Shown: in pieces, positions 58,485-64,000 of the stretch
How the letters are laid out: every line of letters starts with the position of its first letter
Position numbering within the stretch: position 1 is the stretch's first letter
Source: Candidatus Lutacidiplasma silvani
GTDB lineage: Archaea; Thermoplasmatota; Thermoplasmata; Lutacidiplasmatales; UBA184
Assembly (NCBI GenBank): GCA_022750295.1
Contig: JAKIVZ010000004.1
Span: 1 to 64,000 of the forward strand
DNA: 64,000 bases
Reading direction: 5' to 3'
Position numbers and translations under genes: made by a program
Notes under the pieces: model-generated
Told to the model about the DNA's origin: nothing
The model's input: only the letters and a program-made list of their open reading frames with translations
Database searches by the model: none

Positions 58485-60407
58485 TCAGCTGAGCCACTGG
58501 GTGTTGAACCCGATCGCGAACGGCTCCGCGGACGCCATCGGGTTCTGCACGAACCCGTGCAGGTTAGAGGAGTACACCGCGAACGACGTCGGCACCACGA
58601 GCCAGATCTCACTGTAGTTGTTGTACAGCAGCTGGGTCATGTTCGCGTAGTAGCCCGTGAGCACGGACGGCGTGGAGTTGCTCGCGGCGAGGTAGGTGTC
58701 GTTGTCGACCGTCTGGTTCGAGTACCCGGCCATGCAGACGTTCGCGCTCCCGGAGGACACCGCATCGTTCTGCGTCCAGTCGTCGGGGGAGATGTAGTCG
58801 GACGTGTAGAACTCCTGGCCGATCGGAAACGGTCCCCCGTTCTCCCCGGTCGCGCTCGCGCACTGCCCAGGCTGGCCGTTCGATCCTGGGTCGTACGCCT
58901 GCTCCTGGTAGATTCCGTTGAGCCCCACCCCGACCGGGTTGATCGTGATGTTGATTGCCTTCAGGTCGGCGGCGATGAACTGGGTCGCGGTCGCCCAGTC
59001 GGTCCCCTGATTGAGGTACATGTAGTTGCTGTCGATCGACGCGCACGCCCCGTTCGCGCAGGGAGAGTCCGCCATCTCCTGGTAGGCGAGCTTGAGGTTG
59101 TACTGCTCGTACGGGTCCTGCGCCGTCACGTTGTTGTTATACGGGTAGCCCGGCGGAACCGGTCCGACCCACTGGCTCGCGTAGCCGCCGAACGCCTGCG
59201 AGATGATCTGCTGGTAGTTGATCGCGTGCGCGATCGCCTCACGGACGGAGAGGTTGTTGAAGGGCTTGACCGAGGCGTTCAGGTAGATCCACCAGGACCC
59301 GCTCGTGGCCCCGTAAATCAGCGGCAGCGGTTGGACCACGACATTCGAGTGGCCCATCAGTTCGTTGATGGTCGACGGCCCGGTGTAGGCGTACGACGCC
59401 TCCTGGGCGGAGCCGCTCTCCAAATCGTTCGTCGTGACGTCGACAGCGTCCTGGAAGATCACTTGGACCGAGGTGTTCGCCGGCGCGAGATTGACGTTCC
59501 AAGGCTCCGCGACGAACGGCGTCGCGCCCCAGTACTTCGAGTTCGGCGTGAGCGTGTACCCGCCCCCTCCTCCGGGCGAGTACGAGTTGAGGACGTACGG
59601 CCCGGTTCCCAACGTGTAGTCGGCGAGCGGGTCGGTGGTGACCGAGCCGACCAGCACGCCGCCGTGGGAACTGACGTAGTCCGGGTCGACGGCGTAGGAG
59701 TTCGGGGCCGAGAGCGAGGCGAGGAAGTACGTGTAGTTGCTCGCGAGGTAGCCGTAGCCGAGGTTCAGGCGGATCAGGAGCGGGCCGAGCACCTGGAACG
59801 ACTGGTTCGGCTCCCCCATCATCGAGACCTCCGACGGGCTCGGGGAATCGAAGTCCCAGCTGTTCAGGTCGTTCGCGAGCGTCGTGTTCGCGGGCTGGAG
59901 GGTCGAGTTGTTCGAGTAGTACGACAGCGGGCTCGACGGGTCGAAGTTCGTCGAGTAGAAGTTCTGCTCGAGGATGAACTGAGGCCCCTGGATGAGCAGC
60001 AGGCTCCGGTACAGGCTGTACCACTGCACGTAGGCGTTGTACGGGTCGCCGTTCGAGAACGTGACGCCCGAGCGAAGCGTGAAGGTGTAGCTCGAGATGT
60101 TCGTCGCGGGGTTTTCCGACACCGTCCAGTTCTGCGCCAGCACTCCGGCAAAGGTCGTCACCGACGAACCGTTGTAGTTGACGAGGCCCTGGTAGACCTG
60201 CTGGACCGCGGCCCAACCCGGCGTGGTGAACGTGACGTCCGGGTCGAGGGAGTCCGGGGTCTCCGCCTGGTCGATGCAGATGTACGTCCGCTCGGAAGAG
60301 TTGCAGGTCGGGACCGACTTCTTCAGCAAGAAGTAGACGCCGATGCCGGCGATGACGAGAATCACGACGATGACGATGACGAGGATGTTGCGAGTGCGCG
60401 GGATCAC
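58485..60407 (-). CDS. Extracellular solute-binding protein of the Dpp/Opp importer
   Basis: This 640-residue protein starts with an uncleaved signal-anchor helix (NILVIVIVVILVIAGIGVYF, about residues 6-25) and has no lipobox Cys. The family-5 binding domain follows: ICIDQAETPDSLDPDVTFTT, then NWTVSENPATNISSYTFTLR, then a duplicated lobe to the C-terminus (AFAIGFNTQWLS). More than 20 N-x-S/T sequons and several Cys mark it as external. Its gene faces the permease/ATPase genes, so two promoters supply the importer. GTG 60407 just precedes the membrane helix; the longer frame upstream is not signal-like. Confidence 0.9.
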   Translation of the reverse strand: MIPRTRNILVIVIVVILVIAGIGVYFLLKKSVPTCNSSERTYICIDQAETPDSLDPDVTFTTPGWAAVQQVYQGLVNYNGSSVTTFAGVLAQNWTVSENPATNISSYTFTLRSGVTFSNGDPYNAYVQWYSLYRSLLLIQGPQFILEQNFYSTNFDPSSPLSYYSNNSTLQPANTTLANDLNSWDFDSPSPSEVSMMGEPNQSFQVLGPLLIRLNLGYGYLASNYTYFLASLSAPNSYAVDPDYVSSHGGVLVGSVTTDPLADYTLGTGPYVLNSYSPGGGGGYTLTPNSKYWGATPFVAEPWNVNLAPANTSVQVIFQDAVDVTTNDLESGSAQEASYAYTGPSTINELMGHSNVVVQPLPLIYGATSGSWWIYLNASVKPFNNLSVREAIAHAINYQQIISQAFGGYASQWVGPVPPGYPYNNNVTAQDPYEQYNLKLAYQEMADSPCANGACASIDSNYMYLNQGTDWATATQFIAADLKAINITINPVGVGLNGIYQEQAYDPGSNGQPGQCASATGENGGPFPIGQEFYTSDYISPDDWTQNDAVSSGSANVCMAGYSNQTVDNDTYLAASNSTPSVLTGYYANMTQLLYNNYSEIWLVVPTSFAVYSSNLHGFVQNPMASAEPFAIGFNTQWLS

Positions 60408-60450
60408 AGAGGAGGCCCCCGAGAAGTCCGGACGCGGAGAGTCACTACCC

Positions 60451-60460
60451 CCTGTTAAAC
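60451..60460 (-). promoter_or_regulatory. TATA-like box for the solute-binding protein gene
   Basis: The minus strand reads GTTTAACAGG, about 48 bases before GTG 60407. GTTTAAC is nearly palindromic and could also serve the divergent aldehyde dehydrogenase 85 bases away. Confidence 0.4.
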
Positions 60461-60537
60461 CCTGCCACGGCGAACCTCGGAGTCCCCCCGCGCCACCGTC
60501 TTGAGGGGGTCCCGGTTCGACCGGCCGGGAGCGGTCG

Positions 60538-62031
60538 ATGGCGGCGAAGATGCTGATCGCGGGCGAGTGGGTCGGCGCCGGTAGCGGGGCCACGGGACTC
60601 GTGGTGAGCCCGTTCGACGGACGGACGATCGCCGAGGTCCCCGTCGGCTCCCGGGAAGACGCCCGACGGGCGATCGACGCCGCGCGCGATGCGTTCGACA
60701 AGGGGCCGTGGCCCAAATTGCCCCCCCGGGCGCGCGGCGAGGTGTTCCTGAAGGCCGCGAAGCTCCTCGGGGACCGGCTCCCGGCGCTCGCCGAGCTCGA
60801 GAGCCACAATCAGGGCAAGACGATCAAGCAGGCCGCCGACGCCGACCTCCCGTTCTCCATCGACAACCTGATCTTCTACGCAGGGGCGTGCCGGACCCTC
60901 GAGGCCCGGAACTCCGGCGAGTACACCGGGGACGGAACGACGATCTTCCGCCGCGAGCCTGTGGGCGTGGTCGCGTCGATCACTCCGTGGAACTATCCGC
61001 TGATGATGGCGGTCTGGAAGATCGCCCCGGCGCTCGTGACCGGCAACACCGTCGTCCTCAAGCCCGCGACGTGGACGCCGCTTACCACCCTCGAGCTCGG
61101 CCGAGCCTTCCAGGATGCCGGCCTTCCCGCCGGCGCGCTGAACATCGTGACCGGACCCGGGGGCGAGGTCGGAGACGAGCTCTCCCGCCACGGGTCGGTC
61201 GACCTCGTGTCGCTGACGGGCGACACCGCGACCGGCAAGAAGATCATGGAGGCGGCGAGCGGGACCGTGAAGCGGGTCCAGCTCGAGCTCGGAGGGAAGG
61301 CTCCGTTCGTCGTCTTCGCCGATGCCGACCTAAACGCGGCGGTCGAGGGGGCCGTGGTGGGGGGGTTCGTGAACGGTGGCCAGGACTGCACGGCGGCGAC
61401 GCGGCTCATCGTCCACGAGTCGATCCGGGACCCGTTCGTCACGAAGCTCGTCCAACGGCTCCAGACGTTCCGGATCGGCGACCCGCTGTCCCGGACCACC
61501 GACCTCGGCCCGCTCGTCCACCGGTCCCACCAGGTCCGGGTCCTCGGCTTGATCGAGGAGGCCAAGAACGAGGGGGCGAAGGTCCGACTCGGCGGCGGGG
61601 TCCCGTCCGGGCCGCTGGCCGGCGGCTCGTTCGTGGTCCCGACGGTCTTCGACGAAGTCCACGCCGACATGGAGATCGCGCAGCGCGAGGTGTTCGGCCC
61701 GGTCGTCGACGTCCTCCAGTTCTCGACGTTCGACGAGGCGATCTGGACGGCGAACTCGGTCGCCTACGGCCTCGCCGGGAGCGTCTGGACGAGCGACGTC
61801 CGTACCGCGATGCGGGCGGCGAACGCGCTCCGGTTCGGCGACGTCTGGGTCAACGACCACCTCCCGCTCGGGTCGGAGACCCCGCACGGCGGGATGAAGC
61901 AGTCCGGGTTCGGCAAGGACCTCGGCGTCGACTCGCTCGCCGACTACACCGTGACGAAGAATATCTACATCGACCTCACCGGCCAAGCCCGGAAGAGCTG
62001 GCACTACACGGTCTACGGCGACCCCGCCTAG
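60538..62031 (+). CDS. Aldehyde dehydrogenase, aminobutyraldehyde-dehydrogenase-like
   Basis: This 497-residue NAD(P)-dependent aldehyde dehydrogenase has E250 in QLELGGKAP as general base and C284 in GQDCTAATR as nucleophile. GVVASITPWNYPLMMAVWKIAP and SLTGDTATGKKIM form the nucleotide site. The segments ASITPWNYPLMMA and the Gln-Asp before Cys284 closely resemble 4-aminobutyraldehyde dehydrogenase (PatD), which turns 4-aminobutanal to GABA in putrescine breakdown. The assignment is by memory of that sequence. A second aldehyde dehydrogenase follows 14 bases later, so the two form an operon. Confidence 0.9.
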   Translation: MAAKMLIAGEWVGAGSGATGLVVSPFDGRTIAEVPVGSREDARRAIDAARDAFDKGPWPKLPPRARGEVFLKAAKLLGDRLPALAELESHNQGKTIKQAADADLPFSIDNLIFYAGACRTLEARNSGEYTGDGTTIFRREPVGVVASITPWNYPLMMAVWKIAPALVTGNTVVLKPATWTPLTTLELGRAFQDAGLPAGALNIVTGPGGEVGDELSRHGSVDLVSLTGDTATGKKIMEAASGTVKRVQLELGGKAPFVVFADADLNAAVEGAVVGGFVNGGQDCTAATRLIVHESIRDPFVTKLVQRLQTFRIGDPLSRTTDLGPLVHRSHQVRVLGLIEEAKNEGAKVRLGGGVPSGPLAGGSFVVPTVFDEVHADMEIAQREVFGPVVDVLQFSTFDEAIWTANSVAYGLAGSVWTSDVRTAMRAANALRFGDVWVNDHLPLGSETPHGGMKQSGFGKDLGVDSLADYTVTKNIYIDLTGQARKSWHYTVYGDPA

Positions 62032-62045
62032 GACCGGGGCACTCG

Positions 62046-63530
62046 ATGGCCGACGACGGGATTCCCGCGGACCGCCGCGCCGACCTCTGGGTCGGCGGCG
62101 TCTCGCGACCCCCCTCTACCGGGGAATACCGTCCGGTCCTCGACCCGTCGACCGGGAGCGCCCTCGGCGACGTGGCGGTCGGGGGCTCCGACGACGCCCG
62201 CGCGGCGGTCGATTCGGCCGAATCGGTCCGCGAGCTGTGGGGCGAGACCCCCGGCCACCGCCGGGCCGCGATCCTCTACGACCTTGCGACCCGGCTCCGC
62301 AACGACCGCGAAACGATGGCCCAGCTCATCGCCCGCGAGGTCGGCAAGCCGATTGGGGACGCCCGGGTCGAGGCCGACCGGGCGGGCTGGGTCTTCGAGT
62401 TCGCGGCCGACGCGATCCGTCACCTGACCGGCGAAACGTTCCCGGCCGACGCCTACGCCCACCCTGCCGGAAACGAGAAGCGGTTCCTCTGGACGGTCCG
62501 GGAGCCGGTCGGTGTCGTCGTCGCCATCGGACCGTTCAACTTCCCCCTCAACCTCCTCAGTCACAAGGTCGCCCCGGCGCTCGCGGCCGGAAACCCGGTC
62601 GTGGCGAAGCCGACGAGCGCCGCGCCGTTCACGGCGCTCCGCCTCGCGCAGCACGCGGCGGCCGCCGGCGTACCGCCGGGGGTGTTCAACGTGGTTCTCG
62701 GACCGGGAGGAGACGTCGGGAACGCGCTCGTCGAGCATCCGTCGACCCGGCTGGTCACCTTCACTGGCTCGACGGAGGTCGGAAAGGGGATTGCCGAGCG
62801 GGCGGGACGTCACATGAAGCGGGTCCTCCTCGAGCTCGGGGGCGCCGACCCGTTCGTCGTCCTCGAGGACGCCCCGATGGACGCGGTGGTGACGGCGGCG
62901 GTCCGGGGGGCATTCGGATACTCCGGGCAAGTCTGCACTGCGTCGAAGCGGCTCCTCGTCCAGGCGAGCGTCGCCGACCGGTTCGCGACCGAGTTCGCGG
63001 CCGCGGCGGGCGGGCTCAAGGTCGGTCCCGCGCTCGACGAGACAACGCAGCTCGGACCCGTGATCGACGCCGCCGCGCTCGACCGGATGGACCGCCTGGT
63101 GGAGGACGCGCGGGGCCACTCGGCCACCGTCCTGACCGGCGGAGCCCGTGTGGGCCCCGATGGCGGCGGATTCTACTTTTCGCCGACGGTGCTCGACCAC
63201 GTCCCCGAGTCGGCGCGGGTCGCGCAGGACGAGCCGTTCGGGCCCGTCGTCCCGATCCTTCGGTTCGAGACGGACGAGGACGCGATCCGGATCGCGAATT
63301 CGACCCCGTACGGGTTGCAAGCCGCCGTGTACACGAACGACCTGCGGCGCGCGTTCCACCTCGCGAAGCGGATCCGCGCCGGCGGGGTCCACCTCAACGA
63401 CCCGACGAACCTCCGGTGGGACGCGCTCCCATTCGGGGGGGTGAAGGAGAGCGGGATCGGCCGGGAGGGGCTGCGGTACGCCATGGAAGAGATGACCGAC
63501 GTCAAGCTGATCTCGGTCAACTTCGCCTGA
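62046..63530 (+). CDS. Aldehyde dehydrogenase, succinate-semialdehyde/lactaldehyde type
   Basis: This 494-residue aldehyde dehydrogenase has E263 in LLELGGADP and C297 in SGQVCTASK. GVVVAIGPFNFPLNLLSHKVAPALAAGN is typical of the archaeal succinate-semialdehyde, lactaldehyde and non-phosphorylating glyceraldehyde-3-phosphate group, and TFTGSTEVGKGI is the cofactor loop. It is only distantly related to the preceding enzyme, so the pair is not a recent duplication. If the first enzyme makes GABA, this one could complete the route to succinate after transamination. The starting ATG is 14 bases after the preceding stop. Confidence 0.9.
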   Translation: MADDGIPADRRADLWVGGVSRPPSTGEYRPVLDPSTGSALGDVAVGGSDDARAAVDSAESVRELWGETPGHRRAAILYDLATRLRNDRETMAQLIAREVGKPIGDARVEADRAGWVFEFAADAIRHLTGETFPADAYAHPAGNEKRFLWTVREPVGVVVAIGPFNFPLNLLSHKVAPALAAGNPVVAKPTSAAPFTALRLAQHAAAAGVPPGVFNVVLGPGGDVGNALVEHPSTRLVTFTGSTEVGKGIAERAGRHMKRVLLELGGADPFVVLEDAPMDAVVTAAVRGAFGYSGQVCTASKRLLVQASVADRFATEFAAAAGGLKVGPALDETTQLGPVIDAAALDRMDRLVEDARGHSATVLTGGARVGPDGGGFYFSPTVLDHVPESARVAQDEPFGPVVPILRFETDEDAIRIANSTPYGLQAAVYTNDLRRAFHLAKRIRAGGVHLNDPTNLRWDALPFGGVKESGIGREGLRYAMEEMTDVKLISVNFA

Positions 63531-63760
63531 TTCGACCCCCCGCGCCGAACGGGCGCTGGTCTCGTGCGCATCGTCCGACCGAGGTCCGGTCCGGGAGGGT
63601 CCGGGGCCATAGAGGGAAATTCCCCCGGGACCTGGCGGCGCCGTGGGTTTCCCCCCCTTCGTCGAGTGGAGTGCCGGCGTCGGACCCGGGGCCGGGCCTG
63701 TCGGGTTCCGGGACGGGCGGTCGCGCCGCGACCGGTTCGACGTGCCTTCCCTCCCGGACG

Positions 63761-63768
63761 CGTAAACC
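63761..63768 (+). promoter_or_regulatory. TATA-like box for the GNAT gene at the window edge
   Basis: CGTAAACC is centred about 32 bases before TTG 63797, supporting a leaderless start for the gene that runs out of the window. Confidence 0.45.
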
Positions 63769-63796
63769 GGGGGGCCCGACGATTCCGCACCGTCCG

Positions 63797-64000
63797 TTGC
63801 GCGGTCGGCGCGTCGAACTCCGCCCGCTCCGCCGGTCCGATGCCGACGGGCTCGACGCCCTCCTTCGGGACCGCCCGGCGACCCGATGGCTCCCGCCGAG
63901 GGTCCGGACGGAGACCGGGGCACGGTTCGTTCGAAGGGTCCTGCGAGCCGACGGGCGCGGGGAGGGGGTCTCGTTCGCGATCTGTCCGATCCCCACGGAC
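63797..64000 (+). CDS. GNAT family acetyltransferase (RimJ/RimL-like), 3' end outside window
   Basis: The first 68 codons are present. Reading from TTG 63797 gives LRGRRVELRPLRRSDADGLD, then ALLRDRPATRWLPPRVRTET and VLRADGRGEGVSFAICPIP. This is the usual opening of RimJ/RimL-type N-acetyltransferases (beta-1, the R-P-L-x-x-x-D turn, first helix and beta-2). The acetyl-CoA-binding motif would lie beyond the window. It could act on a ribosomal protein N-terminus or a small amine; that is not readable here. Confidence 0.75.
   Translation, partial: MRGRRVELRPLRRSDADGLDALLRDRPATRWLPPRVRTETGARFVRRVLRADGRGEGVSFAICPIPTD

Noticed and set aside
56067..60458. A 1463-codon open frame on the plus strand
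   Set aside because: It is a shadow of DppF in another frame, then of the oxidoreductase and binding protein read antisense; the product has no domain character.
1..64000. CRISPR arrays, insertion sequences, integrases or att sites
   Set aside because: I saw no regularly spaced repeats, terminal inverted repeats, transposase or recombinase motifs anywhere in the window.

Overview
The window is GC-rich, densely coded chromosomal DNA from an archaeon, most likely a high-GC member of the Thermoplasmatota. Archaeal markers are a 20S-type proteasome beta subunit, ribosomal protein L40e, archease, the KEOPS subunit Pcc1, an archaeal TrmI-type tRNA methyltransferase, an AMMECR1-domain protein, and a geranylgeranyl reductase next to its ferredoxin (archaeal lipid saturation). 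Many genes have a TATA-like box about 25-32 bases before the start codon, so leaderless transcripts look common. GTG and TTG starts are frequent, and many operon joints are 4-base GTGA, ATGA or TTGA overlaps. The phylum assignment is an inference from gene content; no database search was run.

Layout. Positions 1-5.6 kb hold a small basic protein with an AT-hook-like motif, a proteasome beta gene broken by an in-frame TAA, and a run of small bacterial-style enzymes (two SRPBCC proteins, metallo-beta-lactamase fold, DHFR-like, DinB-like). From 5.7-9.8 kb come a K+ channel, a Na+/H+ antiporter, an alpha/beta hydrolase and a HExxH protein. From 9.8-18.2 kb come tRNA-Gly(GCC), trmI, small membrane proteins, a GNAT enzyme, a DUF4129/DUF58 operon and a MoxR ATPase. 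From 18.2-24 kb come a D-3-phosphoglycerate-dehydrogenase-like/class V aminotransferase pair, a VOC protein, archease, a glycosyltransferase, L40e and AMMECR1. From 24-36 kb come a large surface protein, an ABC exporter, isoleucyl-tRNA synthetase, a bactofilin-like protein, a CPBP protease and a fused EtfB-EtfA. From 36-44.4 kb come a methyltransferase, a Pcc1/DUF1028 pair, a ferredoxin/geranylgeranyl reductase operon, a kelch-PKD surface protein and thioredoxin reductase. From 44.4-51 kb come an ABC-2 exporter coupled to a flavin reductase, a glucoamylase/debranching-like hydrolase and a saccharopine-dehydrogenase-like protein.

From 51-63.5 kb lies the most coherent metabolic block. It contains a class III aminotransferase with a long N-terminal extension, a complete Dpp/Opp-type ABC importer (two permeases, two ATPases, and a binding protein on the opposite strand), a zinc-free alcohol-dehydrogenase-like oxidoreductase and two aldehyde dehydrogenases. 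One of these resembles 4-aminobutyraldehyde dehydrogenases and the other succinate-semialdehyde/lactaldehyde dehydrogenases. Together they suggest uptake and oxidation of a diamine, amino acid or peptide through an amino-aldehyde. The window ends inside a GNAT acetyltransferase gene.

No CRISPR array, insertion sequence, rRNA or integrase was seen. The points most worth a second look are the nonsense codon in the proteasome gene, a perfect 20-bp palindrome centred on an ATG, tandem hairpins after the DUF58 operon, the bactofilin-like protein, and the aminotransferase/transporter/aldehyde dehydrogenase cluster.
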